A program made the position numbers and the translations under genes. This document shows, piece by piece, positions 52,958 to 62,644 of a DNA stretch of 64,000 bases; the stretch's first letter is position 1, and the number at the start of each line of letters is the position of its first letter. Below the pieces are notes generated by a model. The model made no database searches. It was not told the DNA's origin and saw only the letters and a list, made by a program, of their open reading frames with translations. The stretch covers positions 2,878,587-2,942,586 of the forward strand of contig NZ_CP012850.1 in assembly GCF_000802205.1 (NCBI RefSeq), in the 5' to 3' direction. This stretch comes from Candidatus Nitrosocosmicus oleophilus (GTDB lineage Archaea; Thermoproteota; Nitrososphaeria; Nitrososphaerales; Nitrososphaeraceae).

Positions 52958-53627
52958 TACATATCGATAACTCGCCGGATGTTAAAGCAGCATTCTACGA
53001 CCCCTCAAATCAAAGACATACAAATATTAGCCAATGAGAATCATTTCATTTCAGAAGTTCATTCCATACATTCTCATGTCTTAGTTATATTGATTTGAAT
53101 GCACTATTTCCAAATAACTGGCCTTTTTCGAAGGTAATACCAGTGCCTTGTTTATTGCCAAAATTGTCATGACCATATTAGCAAACAATTGATTAGTCTA
53201 AACAAAGATTCAGTTAAAGCAAATCTGACCATCTTGGATATGGACGCATATTCAATGTCCAAGCTACCCCTCATAGGATGAGGTTTAGTCGAAATTTGTT
53301 TTTTACTTACTTCTGTGGCTGCTAGCAATTTTTATGTTATAAAATTCGTAACGGACAACACAATTAATTGGAGCGATTAAATTGAATAGTTATTTAGATT
53401 AGGAAACAAGATCTCAACCAAAGTCGAATGTGACATAGTCTTCATCCCCAGGTGTCGAGCGACTGGAACAATGCTAATATTTGTATTATAAAATGGGATT
53501 AAATAATTGCCTCCTAATCTTATCATTATTTCCAGGAGAGAAGCATCAGATGAATGTTTGTTGAAAAACCCTATGAAAATTTATGAAAATAAGAAAAAGA
53601 TATAAGTAAATAAGTATTCTTGGTATT
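52958..53627. other. Gene-free stretch with degenerate coding remains, ~670 bp
   Basis: The first ~150 bp contain coding-like pieces in shifted frames that may continue the broken exported protein at 52754. The rest shows nothing identifiable. Confidence 0.35.
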
Positions 53628-53954
53628 GTGGGAATAGCGACTTCATATCCAATACCGACTCCCGACTTTGAAGATAGTGCGAATAAAAGCACCACCGGAC
53701 ACAAGATCTCATTCAATCTCCAGAAACATAAACTATCTCCAATAACCTATACGAGCGACGATGAAGGCTTGTATGACAATGAAGTGTCCGAAGAAATATC
53801 AAATATTAAGAGTAATTCAGAAAAGTTAGAATCCAAACTAGATCTTAAAATAAAGGAACTAGATCTTAAAATAAAGGAACTAGATCTTAAAATAAAGGAA
53901 CTAGATCTTAAAATAAAGGAACTAGATCTTAAAATAAAGGAACTAGAACATTAG
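53628..53954 (+). CDS. Small coiled-coil protein with perfect heptad repeats
   Basis: The 108-residue protein (GTG 53628) has a polar N-terminal half without domains and a C-terminal coiled coil made of five identical heptads LDLKIKE plus LEH at the end. Leucine and isoleucine occupy the a/d positions and Lys/Glu the flanking positions, ideal for a parallel dimer or trimer. The next gene, 59 bp downstream, codes for a membrane protein and may be its partner. No family recognised. Confidence 0.6.
   Translation: MGIATSYPIPTPDFEDSANKSTTGHKISFNLQKHKLSPITYTSDDEGLYDNEVSEEISNIKSNSEKLESKLDLKIKELDLKIKELDLKIKELDLKIKELDLKIKELEH
53838..53942 (+). repeat. 21-bp tandem repeat, five identical copies (one heptad each)
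   Basis: The unit ctagatcttaaaataaagga plus one base recurs exactly, starting at 53838 with period 21. Each unit equals one coiled-coil heptad, so copy-number change by slippage alters coil length without breaking frame. Confidence 0.96.
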
Positions 53955-54013
53955 ATTTAGCATGATTCAACCTAATGATGATTTACCATACACAAATGAG
54001 GTAAAGTATTAAA

Positions 54014-54568
54014 TTGGTGGACTTGCCATCTTTTTTAAATAGATCCGATTTTATAGGAAAATATTTGCCTGGATATGTTCTTGTAGTTTTATATATTTTA
54101 TTATTTGAATTTGACAAAATATCAAGCTTAGATAAGGACATAATTACAGCTTTAGTTTTTGTTGTCGCAGGTCCTACATTAGGGTACACTATAACCCAGT
54201 TTCATAGAAGCTTACCATATATCAGAAGTGCAATAATTGGTGATAAGGATGACAGTGCTAAGGAAGAATTGAAAAAAACAGTTCGCAGATACGCTAGACT
54301 TAAAACATTACTCAGTGTAGAGGAAAAATCCGAACTAGAGCTCGCCGAAGCAGAGTATGATTTTAGTATTTCTACCGGAATTGTTTTTTTGTTGTTAGAA
54401 GCAATTATTTTTTATCATATTGTCATTAATGATTTGAAATTAGATCCTCTTATTCAAATACCGTTTTTGGTTCTAGCAGGATGTCTATTTGTGAATGCAC
54501 ATTATCAGAAGACAAGGGCTTACTATCCTCTATTTTCTGAATTCGTAAAAAAGTATAAAATTACCTAA
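54014..54568 (+). CDS. Four-helix membrane protein, hypothetical
   Basis: The 184-residue protein (TTG 54014, or GTG three bases later) has membrane helices at about 18-33, 43-62, 118-138 and 145-162, with a charged cytoplasmic loop between the second and third pairs (about 75-115, EELKKTVRRYARLKTLL). It lies 59 bp after the coiled-coil gene, same strand. The family is not recognised. Confidence 0.6.
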   Translation: MVDLPSFLNRSDFIGKYLPGYVLVVLYILLFEFDKISSLDKDIITALVFVVAGPTLGYTITQFHRSLPYIRSAIIGDKDDSAKEELKKTVRRYARLKTLLSVEEKSELELAEAEYDFSISTGIVFLLLEAIIFYHIVINDLKLDPLIQIPFLVLAGCLFVNAHYQKTRAYYPLFSEFVKKYKIT

Positions 54569-54869
54569 TATCCAAATTTCGGACCTCGGCCTATATGATT
54601 TTAACTATTATGATAATCAATATAGGTAATGAAGCTCAATAATTTCACACACTAAATGAATATTTTAGAATATCAGGTGTAATTAACTTCATAACGATTC
54701 GTTTAGTATTATTTGTAAATCATAAGTATTTGTGCTGGGACTATCATGTTTAAAGCTAATACATAGTCATTATGAAGCAAAATCATGCATATAAAAGATC
54801 TTCATTTTGTCCAATGAATCCCAAATTAAAAAAAATTGATTATTGTCTAATGAAAAAATAATTTTAGAA
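54569..54869. other. Intergenic between convergent genes, ~300 bp
   Basis: I see no coding or structured element. Confidence 0.45.
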
Positions 54870-56141
54870 TTATTCAATTCTTTCACTCGAATAAAATAAT
54901 TTCAATAATTTATTCCATTCACTATATTTTTTTGTAAATGAAAGTTTTTTGTATGGGGTTAAGTGAGTCTCATATTTATGGGTATTCTCAGGAAACCAAA
55001 TCGTAATTCCATTAGAATTTTTGATGGCTTCTCCTAAGTGTACATTTGAAATGACTACTCTTTTTAAACTAGTGATGGTCATTTTAGTTGTATTTTCGTC
55101 TATATCTAAAAACTTTTTACATAGTAACAGAAAGTGACCTGCATCTACGTAATCGTCAAAATCATTCTTGGGTGCATATACTTGGACATTTTGTCTGATT
55201 CTTCTAAGTTTCGCTACGGTATCATCTTTATTGGTTTCAAGTAGTTTTCTTAATTTGTTGGCAAAATTATCATAGTTTGAAGCTAGTTCTTCAATATGTT
55301 CCATATCTAAGGCTGACTGAGTTATGGGCCAATATTCATCAGTATTATAAGGTGGTGAATTGTAGAAGTCATAATAGTTTTTTACTAAATCCTTGGCCAA
55401 ATCTTTTGGATTGTCAGATGAATTGTTCAAAGATTTTAAATCAATTGCATATGGCCAACCCGTAGTTGGCTCCAATTCTTCCGAACCCACAATAACCCTA
55501 GTATACGGCTTAACCTCATATGCCACTTCTAACATATTCATGAGGCATGCATCAAATCCAAGAATACCTATCTTATTATGTTCGGAAAAACCAGATTGTT
55601 TGATTGCATAAGACAATTCTAACATGTCCAAAAAATTCCCAGAAGATTCATCAATAGCTATATAACGCATTTTTGGTGAACTTTCAATGACGGTCTCATG
55701 TTTAAACACAGTTTTACTTCTACCGCTTATCCTCCTCTTTAGGGTTGAAATAGGCAATCGACTTCTATCATCCCTCCATCCACTTCCGTGATTCCATATT
55801 GTTACTAAGTAATTGGAAGAAGGATATTCAGTAGTTGCCCATTTGAGAGCATCAGTCAATGTTTGCGGATCTCCAGAATCTTTCTCTTTTAGTCTTTCCA
55901 AAACAACTCTGTTTGCCTTATTTGTTACGTTGTTTTTTTCAGGTATCAAATATCGAATTGTTCCCTCATACCCATCATATTGGGGCCCCGATGAGTCAAA
56001 TTCTATCAAACATCTCGTATTTTTCACAGTACCAGTAATTTCCATTTCTTCAAGATCTCCCACTCCGTCATCACTTAATCCTCCGTCTCCAGCCATATAT
56101 GCAAACAAGGTCCAATTTATCGAATTCGTCATAAATAGCAA
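54870..56141 (-). CDS. Clostripain-type cysteine peptidase (C11 family)
   Basis: The 423-residue enzyme has the C11 dyad: His118 in TIWNHGSGW and Cys199 in GFDACLMNM, each on a caspase-like strand. The N terminus WTLFAYMAGDGGLSD and ELEPTTGWPY after the Cys are family features. Clostripains cleave after basic residues and are usually exported; here no signal peptide precedes the domain (MTNSINW), so the enzyme may act inside the cell or leave by another route. ATG 56141 or M4 is the start. Single gene. Confidence 0.9.
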   Translation of the reverse strand: MLFMTNSINWTLFAYMAGDGGLSDDGVGDLEEMEITGTVKNTRCLIEFDSSGPQYDGYEGTIRYLIPEKNNVTNKANRVVLERLKEKDSGDPQTLTDALKWATTEYPSSNYLVTIWNHGSGWRDDRSRLPISTLKRRISGRSKTVFKHETVIESSPKMRYIAIDESSGNFLDMLELSYAIKQSGFSEHNKIGILGFDACLMNMLEVAYEVKPYTRVIVGSEELEPTTGWPYAIDLKSLNNSSDNPKDLAKDLVKNYYDFYNSPPYNTDEYWPITQSALDMEHIEELASNYDNFANKLRKLLETNKDDTVAKLRRIRQNVQVYAPKNDFDDYVDAGHFLLLCKKFLDIDENTTKMTITSLKRVVISNVHLGEAIKNSNGITIWFPENTHKYETHLTPYKKLSFTKKYSEWNKLLKLFYSSERIE

Positions 56142-56276
56142 TGATCATAATACTATTTAATATTATTGGTAAAGAAACCCAATAATTACAAATAACCTAC
56201 TAAAATTTAAAAGATCAATAGTAGGTAAATAGACATTTGCTAAACTTTCAAATATGGCCTGTTTAGCAGGTATAAT

Positions 56277-57044
56277 TTACTTAACAGTTACATCATAAAC
56301 TACGTTTGAAAGTCGATTTTCAGGAGATGGTTGTCCTTCAGATCCTGGTTTGAAATAGGCCTCGTTAAATTCAATCATATGATTACCAATATCTAGCGGT
56401 TTCAAGAATAGAAAATATCCATTAGCCATAGCTCTGTATGTTCCGGGTGATACATCATAAATATTGTCATCCGTATACGTTATGTTATATAAAAAGGGAT
56501 TATGAAGGAAATCAGCCCTATTTTCTGAACTCATAACTTCAACACCGTCTACTTTAGCAGTAAACTTTACTGTATCTAAACCTATATTGACACAATCCCT
56601 CAATTCCTCGTCTGTTTTCAGTCCTTCGCTAAAGTCGCATCCACCGCCATAAATTTGAACTAAAAGTGCTTTGTCCTGAGGTACAGTACATTTCCTTATT
56701 TCTGCATCTGCAAAATCAGACAGCCCTAGACTTCTTCCATCTGAAAGGAACCAGACGTCTTTGTTAGTTTGATTCCAAGCGCACTTCTCAGGCGAATAAG
56801 ATTCTCGTGGATGAATTTGGCTCAGATTAGATGGATCTTGCTCATTGACTTTATTTGGAAGGGAAACATGCCATTGCCACCATTTACTCATCCATTCAGA
56901 GTATGAAGTTCCATATGGATGAGAATCTTTAGAATAAATCAAGTTGGAACTATTAGTCGGGGCAGCATGACTAGTTTGACTGTTAATTGACATAATAAGC
57001 ATGATTAAAACGAAAGTTGTTTTTACTAGATACGTTTCATACAT
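56277..57044 (-). CDS. Secreted hypothetical protein
   Basis: The 255-residue product has a signal peptide (about 8-28, ending SHAA). The mature domain begins with an aromatic helix (YSEWMSKWWQWHVSLP) and carries six cysteines, among them AWNQTNKDVWF-preceding KCA, IRKCTV, GGGCDF and LRDCVN, so disulphides are likely. The second half is a beta-rich domain ending VVYDVTVK. I have no named family for it; the SEWxxKWWQW start recalls uncharacterised exported proteins of soil thaumarchaea and bacteria. Confidence 0.65.
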   Translation of the reverse strand: MYETYLVKTTFVLIMLIMSINSQTSHAAPTNSSNLIYSKDSHPYGTSYSEWMSKWWQWHVSLPNKVNEQDPSNLSQIHPRESYSPEKCAWNQTNKDVWFLSDGRSLGLSDFADAEIRKCTVPQDKALLVQIYGGGCDFSEGLKTDEELRDCVNIGLDTVKFTAKVDGVEVMSSENRADFLHNPFLYNITYTDDNIYDVSPGTYRAMANGYFLFLKPLDIGNHMIEFNEAYFKPGSEGQPSPENRLSNVVYDVTVK

Positions 57045-57146
57045 AATCCAATACTATGGTCACTTTTGTTATATCCTTTTCTATTACAATTGAAATTCTA
57101 AAGTCAATCAAAGGTTTATCTTTTTGATATCCTTAACCACATATAG

Positions 57147-58457
57147 TTGACAATTCCAAAATCAACCCATTTTATTGTTATTTGTGGGATAATACTGCTG
57201 GTTTTGTCATTTATTGACAACATAATTATGAGCAATTTCCTCAATTCTATTTTGGAACGCCATTCTTTGTCAAATCTCTTGACGTTTACTTTGCTATTAG
57301 TTTTCGCTATCGCGATTCAACTTGTAATATTTTATTCTATAAGAAAAAGATACTCCTTATTCGAAAAGACGATAACCAGATCTTTATTCACTTTTCAGGT
57401 TTTGTTAATCTTTTTTATGCTAATCAGTATTATTCTATTTGCATACTTGGTAGTTCAAATTATGCTGCAAGGTGCATATGATACTATTATCTACAAATCC
57501 ATAATATTTTCAAATTATTTCTTTGCCCTGGCTAATATGGGTATACTGATCTATTACCTTTTTTCATGGTTCAAAAGAAATCACAGCATAGTAATGCTGG
57601 TATATTTCATCGCTTTCTCCGTATTTATGATCAATGAAATTGGCAGCATTCTTATATTATATTTTCAACTCGATGATAGACCACAGAAAATCACCTTTAT
57701 CACCAATCCTTGGGATTCAATTAGTCTTAAAATATTATCTTTTACTGACTTTTATAAATTAACATCAATTATTTCATTTAGCATTACTTGGGTTGGGACT
57801 TGTCTACTAATGTACCATTATTCTCGAAAAATAGGAAGATGGAAGTTCTGGTTATTAGCTGTATTGCCATTGATTTATTATATAGGAAATATAGACATCA
57901 TAAGATCAGCTATATTTAATCATGTTTTAGTTTTCAGCCCTCATTTGTTATTGATTGTACAAATTGTTCTAGGGGGTGCTAAACAAATTGGAGGATTTTT
58001 CTTCGCACTGGCTTTTATAATAATATCATTGAAAATCGATGGTCAAAAACTGAAATATTTTCTACTGATCTGTGCTACAGGAGTAATGTTACTTTTTAGC
58101 AGTAATCAAATATCACTTGTTCAGGTTATTCCATATCCTCCCTTTGGACTTATCACAATTTCACTCTTATCCATTTCATCATTTTTAGTCTTAGTAGGAC
58201 TGCTCAGTATTGCCTCTTCAATGGCATATGATAAGACCTTGCTTGAAAATGCACGAAAAATTGTCAGGGAAAAAGCATCTACATTCTTATATGATATCGG
58301 CTCTGCTCAATGGCAAAAAGAAATGGACAGTACAATACCAGCAATAATGGACGTTGGAGCAAAACAGATGGATGATACTTCCGTCCCGCCCTCCTTATCT
58401 GAGGAGGAGGTAAGGGATTATATTAATGAATTAGTAGAAGAGCTAAAAAAAGCATAG
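57147..58457 (+). CDS. Polytopic membrane protein, hypothetical
   Basis: The 436-residue protein (TTG 57147) has about ten membrane helices within residues 1-360 and a ~75-residue cytoplasmic tail with an acidic end (PPSLSEEEVRDYINELVEELKKA). Aromatic residues are frequent; there is no visible transporter, cytochrome or kinase motif. It could be a sensor or transporter-like protein. It stands alone between genes of opposite strand. Confidence 0.65.
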   Translation: MTIPKSTHFIVICGIILLVLSFIDNIIMSNFLNSILERHSLSNLLTFTLLLVFAIAIQLVIFYSIRKRYSLFEKTITRSLFTFQVLLIFFMLISIILFAYLVVQIMLQGAYDTIIYKSIIFSNYFFALANMGILIYYLFSWFKRNHSIVMLVYFIAFSVFMINEIGSILILYFQLDDRPQKITFITNPWDSISLKILSFTDFYKLTSIISFSITWVGTCLLMYHYSRKIGRWKFWLLAVLPLIYYIGNIDIIRSAIFNHVLVFSPHLLLIVQIVLGGAKQIGGFFFALAFIIISLKIDGQKLKYFLLICATGVMLLFSSNQISLVQVIPYPPFGLITISLLSISSFLVLVGLLSIASSMAYDKTLLENARKIVREKASTFLYDIGSAQWQKEMDSTIPAIMDVGAKQMDDTSVPPSLSEEEVRDYINELVEELKKA

Positions 58458-58787
58458 ATATATTATTTTTTACCAATAACAAAGATCGAGAGTTTTATAG
58501 TTTAAACTTTTTTACTCCAAAGTAGATCTAAATAGTTCTGAACCTGTATTATATAGACTATTGATAATCACAGTAAAGTACGCTCATTTTAAAACCTTTA
58601 TTATTACTATATTTGAGATACTAGATAAAAAAGTCACTAGCCAAACTAAATAGTACTATTTTACAGTTTGAAAGAACAAATTAATAAATTGAAAAAATGG
58701 TTAGAATAATGATGGTAAATACAGAGCAAAAAAGCTAGACTATTTTTAAACATTCTCATACGCTAGGTCGCATCATCATCAAAACAT
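58458..58787. other. Intergenic between convergent genes, 330 bp
   Basis: I see no gene or structured element. Confidence 0.45.
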
Positions 58788-59762
58788 TTAGCTTATTATG
58801 GTCGGCCTTAATTTTTCTAAATACCCGCGCATTCTTGCAACTTGGTCCCTGGTGAACATTAATGCATATTCATCATCCCAACCATCCATAAAGTTCAATG
58901 CTATTGGATCTGGGCAGCCAGGACATTTTTGTTCACTTGAGTAACCTATTGGAGATCCGCATTGGGCTCCGATTTGTGGAGGAGTATCACAAATCTCATC
59001 CCCAGTATAATCGCAGAGTTCATCTGCTTCACATTCTGGGCTATCAGATGGACCCCACAAATGATATAACCCGAGCCAATGACCCACCTCGTGAGTCAAA
59101 GTTTTGCCCTTATCTCTACCAGGCTGCGTTGTTTTTCCCATGCCAAAATATCTATAATCAATTACGACCCCATCTGTCGATACCAGATCCCCATATCTGT
59201 TTTTACGTGGGTATTGAGCATAACCACCAGGCGAGGATAACTTACAAACCCATACGTTTAGATATTTTGCAGTATTCCAGGCATCATGACCACCCGATTC
59301 AGTAGATTTTACAGGTTGTTCCTCTAGTGAGTAGGAACCTGATTCGGTAAAAGATTCAAAGAACTCATTACTTGTATGAGTAAAGGTAATCCCATCAGTT
59401 GGATTGCCGCTTGGATCATTTTTGGGAAAGATAAAATTCAACTTTGAATCGGTAGCAAGAGCTTTTTCTTTTGGGAATTTAGAAAATAGAACATTGTCAA
59501 TGTTTTTATTTCTAAAATCTTTGTTCAGTGAATCAAATTGCTTTAAAATTTGTGATTTCTTAATTTTTTCAATATCCTCATGATAAATTATATGAAAAAC
59601 GATTGGTATATCATATAATGGCAGGTTACGGATAAATCTATATTTTGTTAGGGATTTTTTTTTTGATTCTTCTAATTTGATTTGCCTTATTAATGATTTA
59701 TCACTTTTAGAAGGAGGTTTATTGTAATAATCGGTATTACAGTAAAAACCATGATTTGGCAT
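58788..59762 (-). CDS. Pappalysin-like zinc metallopeptidase (M43 family)
   Basis: The 324-residue enzyme has the metzincin site HEVGHWLGLYH (H224, E225, H228, H234) and the Met-turn in LNFMDGWDD (M292). Typical M43 features include IPIVFHIIYHE, WNTAKYLNVWVC, and a Cys-rich segment between the zinc site and the Met-turn (ECEADELC, EICDTPPQ, CGS, CPGCPDP). No signal peptide is visible (it begins MPNHGFYCNT), which is odd for a cysteine-rich metzincin. It follows a small hypothetical gene by 37 bp and is probably co-transcribed with it. Confidence 0.92.
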   Translation of the reverse strand: MPNHGFYCNTDYYNKPPSKSDKSLIRQIKLEESKKKSLTKYRFIRNLPLYDIPIVFHIIYHEDIEKIKKSQILKQFDSLNKDFRNKNIDNVLFSKFPKEKALATDSKLNFIFPKNDPSGNPTDGITFTHTSNEFFESFTESGSYSLEEQPVKSTESGGHDAWNTAKYLNVWVCKLSSPGGYAQYPRKNRYGDLVSTDGVVIDYRYFGMGKTTQPGRDKGKTLTHEVGHWLGLYHLWGPSDSPECEADELCDYTGDEICDTPPQIGAQCGSPIGYSSEQKCPGCPDPIALNFMDGWDDEYALMFTRDQVARMRGYLEKLRPTIIS

Positions 59763-59799
59763 GTCACATCAATTAATAGTGTGGAGATATTGCTACAAT

Positions 59800-60285
59800 C
59801 TAATGATGTCCGCCATCTAATCCGCAGTCAGTACTATAGAGAACATACACTCTGCTATAATTACAAGGAGGAGAAATCATATCTAAAGAATGAACCTTTG
59901 GAGTATTTTTCAATACATCTTCTTGACAAGTAGCCCATTCGCCAGAAACAGTCAAGACCTTTAACAAGACTTTGGAATCTGCAGGATCGTCTTTTAGCAC
60001 ATACGAAACTGCTAACGAAAGTGGGGTTCCTAATGCATCCCACATAGTTAACTTGGTAGGAGATTTATATTCAATTATAGGGTTGAGATTTGCATTACCA
60101 TATTCATGAAGGTAATTAGACAATTTGCCCTCAGGTTCTAATTCATGAAAATCAACGTCAATATAATACAATCCACTTGATTGGTGATCTTCTTTTGCTG
60201 TTCTATGTATAATGATATAATTTTTGTTTAGTGCCTGAACATACTTTGTCTTTAGTATTTCATATTCTGCCCAACATCTTACCAT
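59800..60285 (-). CDS. Hypothetical protein upstream of the M43 peptidase
   Basis: The 161-residue protein (ATG 60285) has no signal peptide or membrane helix, is likely beta-rich, and carries four cysteines mostly near the end (EWATCQED, PPCNYSRV, TDCGLDGGHH), closing with two histidines that could bind metal. It lies 37 bp upstream of the pappalysin-like gene, so a role as inhibitor, chaperone or substrate of the peptidase is conceivable but unproven. Confidence 0.6.
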   Translation of the reverse strand: MVRCWAEYEILKTKYVQALNKNYIIIHRTAKEDHQSSGLYYIDVDFHELEPEGKLSNYLHEYGNANLNPIIEYKSPTKLTMWDALGTPLSLAVSYVLKDDPADSKVLLKVLTVSGEWATCQEDVLKNTPKVHSLDMISPPCNYSRVYVLYSTDCGLDGGHH

Positions 60286-60645
60286 ATTTTAAAACAATGT
60301 CATATAGTTAAAAAACTTTTCCCTTAAACGAAATATCATTTAGATTTCAACATTTTTTAGCAATAACAGAATCAGGTTTTACATTAGAAATTTATTCAAT
60401 AATTGACATGATACACATTTAACTATGACAGGTATTAAAGAATGGGTGATCAAAAGTCATATGTCATAATTCTCTTCATGATTGACAACGTTATACCAGA
60501 AACCGGAAATTTTGTTAATTGGAGATATTATACAATTTAGGTTCATAAACGAAGAATGGGATAGGAATTCTTACCTTGTAGAATCAAATTATAAGATTAT
60601 AAAATTGATTCATTATTTGAAAATAGTTACAGAATATCATATTAA
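60286..60645. other. Intergenic, 360 bp
   Basis: Promoter region of the small gene and M43 gene on its left side; nothing else seen. Confidence 0.45.
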
Positions 60646-60810
60646 TTAATACCATTTAGTAACAGCTTGAGAGTTTTCAGCACCTAGTGGTGAATTTGAA
60701 TCCTTCGATACTAATTTGCCTAGTAAAAATGCAACCTGAAAATTAGTATCTATCGAATCGAGTAAAGCATAGAATTCAACCTCTCTTTTGTAAGAAACTA
60801 ATCTGGTCAC
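60646..60810 (-). pseudogene. Coding-like fragment lacking an ATG
   Basis: The minus-strand frame ending at TAA 60648-60646 reads VSYKREVEFYALLDSID, TNFQVAFLLGKLVSKDS and AENSQAVTKWY, clearly protein-like. A GTG at 60810 could start a 54-residue product, but protein-like sequence (RRSKKFLNKSFLQPFCDRY) continues upstream for ~23 codons until a stop, without any ATG. It is therefore probably the 3' remnant of a gene, or a small protein with a rare start. Confidence 0.4.
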
Positions 60811-60914
60811 CCGATATCTATCGCAGAAAGGTTGAAGAAAAGATTTGTTTAGAAATTTCTTGGACCTCCTCAGAATATTTTTAAAGTATTAGGCTGAAGA
60901 GGATGGGTAAGGTG

Positions 60915-61124
60915 TTAATCTTTTGGTACCAATTCTCTAATATCCTTCAAGATTGAGAATGATTTAGCAAGAACTAGGAAGAATATGACTACAATAGATC
61001 CTAATTTTCCTGCCCTCTTAATATTCAAAATTTGATATTTCAGTCCTCTTGAAAATATAGATAACATGTTTTTGGCACTTTTAGAGGTATTTTTGACCTC
61101 CTTTAGGATCAAAATATGGCTCAA
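60915..61124 (-). CDS. Small single-helix membrane protein
   Basis: The 69-residue protein begins at TTG 61124, overlapping the phosphoribosyltransferase stop by 4 bp (TTGA), so it is probably translated from the same message. One membrane helix (about 42-58, GSIVVIFFLVLAKSF) follows a Lys-rich amphipathic stretch. It could tether or regulate the upstream enzyme; no family recognised. Confidence 0.5.
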   Translation of the reverse strand: MSHILILKEVKNTSKSAKNMLSIFSRGLKYQILNIKRAGKLGSIVVIFFLVLAKSFSILKDIRELVPKD

Positions 61125-61810
61125 TCGTAAGAGTGCTGCTTAATCATGATTTTCTTTACAGTCTCGTCACTCACCTGATCAAAATGTCTGTAAAATTGAC
61201 CCACGGCAGAAAAAGCCTCTTCCATATGCAAAATTAAAACATTGTCAGCTATGTTAGCAAGCCTATTCACAGTTTCATCTCTGGCAGGAGCTACAGGTAC
61301 TGCAACAACAAGCTGCTTGCAATTACAATTGTTCTTTACCCATTCTGCGGAAGCGATTATGGTGGATCCTGTAGCTATTCCGTCATCAACAAGCACAACA
61401 ACTCTTTTCTCAAATTTATCATGATAAGAAATATCGCCTCTAAATTCTATAAGGCGTCTCCTTATTTCCTTTTTTTGAAAATCTATTTCCTTTTTTAAAT
61501 AAGCTTGGGAAATGTTAAAAAGTCGTATAATGCCTTCATTTAAAAAATAGCTGCAGTCTGGCATCATCGCTCCGACTGCGAATTCCTCATTGAATTCTGC
61601 CCTTATCTTTCTAGTAACGACCACATCCAAATTGCATCGGAAATGATTTGCTATTATGTTACCTAATATGATACCTCCTCGTGGGATAGCTAAAATAATT
61701 ACCTCATTTGCAGTATTAGACAAATCTATTTGACTTTTTTTCAGTATCTCTTCTAATTCTTTAGCTATCTCGTGTCCAGCCTGCTCGCGATCCTGAAACA
61801 ACACGCACAT
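61121..61810 (-). CDS. Phosphoribosyltransferase-family protein
   Basis: The 229-residue cytoplasmic protein has the type-I phosphoribosyltransferase core with the PRPP motif VVVLVDDGIATGST (137-150) and an N-terminal VIILAIPRGGIILG strand-turn. The N- and C-terminal extensions and the RGGIILGNIIA form are those of the stand-alone PRTase proteins often annotated as 'predicted phosphoribosyltransferase' next to dienelactone hydrolases or erythromycin esterases. The acceptor base is unknown. It is first in a two-gene unit with the small membrane protein. Confidence 0.88.
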   Translation of the reverse strand: MCVLFQDREQAGHEIAKELEEILKKSQIDLSNTANEVIILAIPRGGIILGNIIANHFRCNLDVVVTRKIRAEFNEEFAVGAMMPDCSYFLNEGIIRLFNISQAYLKKEIDFQKKEIRRRLIEFRGDISYHDKFEKRVVVLVDDGIATGSTIIASAEWVKNNCNCKQLVVAVPVAPARDETVNRLANIADNVLILHMEEAFSAVGQFYRHFDQVSDETVKKIMIKQHSYD

Positions 61811-62104
61811 AATAGTAAATATATAATTCCAGTATTAAACTGAAACAAAAACACGGGAACCCCTCACAGCGATCGTCTTAACACGTAATATTACTATTTC
61901 AGTTGATACATATCATAATCTAGATCCTACAATGCAGTTAAAATTACTACTATTTTTCAAATAAATTTCAAGTAGGGGTTGAACTAAATCGCACATGCTC
62001 CAGGTTTTATCCAAAAATTAAACGGTACATTCATCAAACCTGCATCATTAGGTCCAACATAACCGCAAGGGAACAAACTAATTTAGGAATTACTGTAGGA
62101 GGAC

Positions 62105-62431
62105 ATGGATAATATTTTTGATCTTGATTCAATGCTATTAGAGCTTAACAAAAAAGGCAATTCATCATGTTCCTTGGATGTTTTACACAATAACAGTTTT
62201 GAAGTGGGAGTGCTTAGACTCAATCCAGGTCAGAAGGACACACAGGGACCTCATTCAGAAGACGAACTCTATTTCGTTATGGAAGGTAAAGGATTAATCA
62301 ATATATTAGAGAAGAATCATGAAATAAGAAAAGGTTCTTGTATTTTTGTTCCCTCAAAAACAAAGCATTACTTTCATGGGAATAAAGAAAGACTAGTAGT
62401 CTTATACGTATTTAATGTTTCAAAGAGCTGA
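62105..62431 (+). CDS. Cupin-domain protein
   Basis: The 108-residue single-domain cupin has the two conserved motifs: GPHSEDELYFVMEGKG (about 50-65) and GSCIFVPSKTKHYFHG (about 80-95). Metal ligands are partly present (H, E, E, and a His in KHYFH). GGAGG immediately precedes ATG 62105 with only two bases of spacing. The function (dioxygenase, isomerase or small-molecule binding) cannot be told. Confidence 0.85.
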   Translation: MDNIFDLDSMLLELNKKGNSSCSLDVLHNNSFEVGVLRLNPGQKDTQGPHSEDELYFVMEGKGLINILEKNHEIRKGSCIFVPSKTKHYFHGNKERLVVLYVFNVSKS

Positions 62432-62644
62432 TTCAAGCAGTTCATACAAAAAAGATACTTAATTCTCAACCCTCAAACAAAGATCGGGATAAAACACTTT
62501 TAGACTCACAAGTCAACCAAAAGTAGTTTCAAAAAAAATGCAAAACCGATTGTATGCGTACTCTATTTTGGCTTCATAATTTAAAATAACCCGATTCTAA
62601 ACCTATCTGGTATTGATAATTCTAGATGATAATTTAACTATCAT

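Noticed and set aside
3600-62104. Recurrent TATCTAAA-type octamers in intergenic DNA as a shared promoter signal
   Set aside because: I noticed several, but in DNA this AT-rich a dozen or so are expected by chance over both strands, and their distance to starts is not constant.
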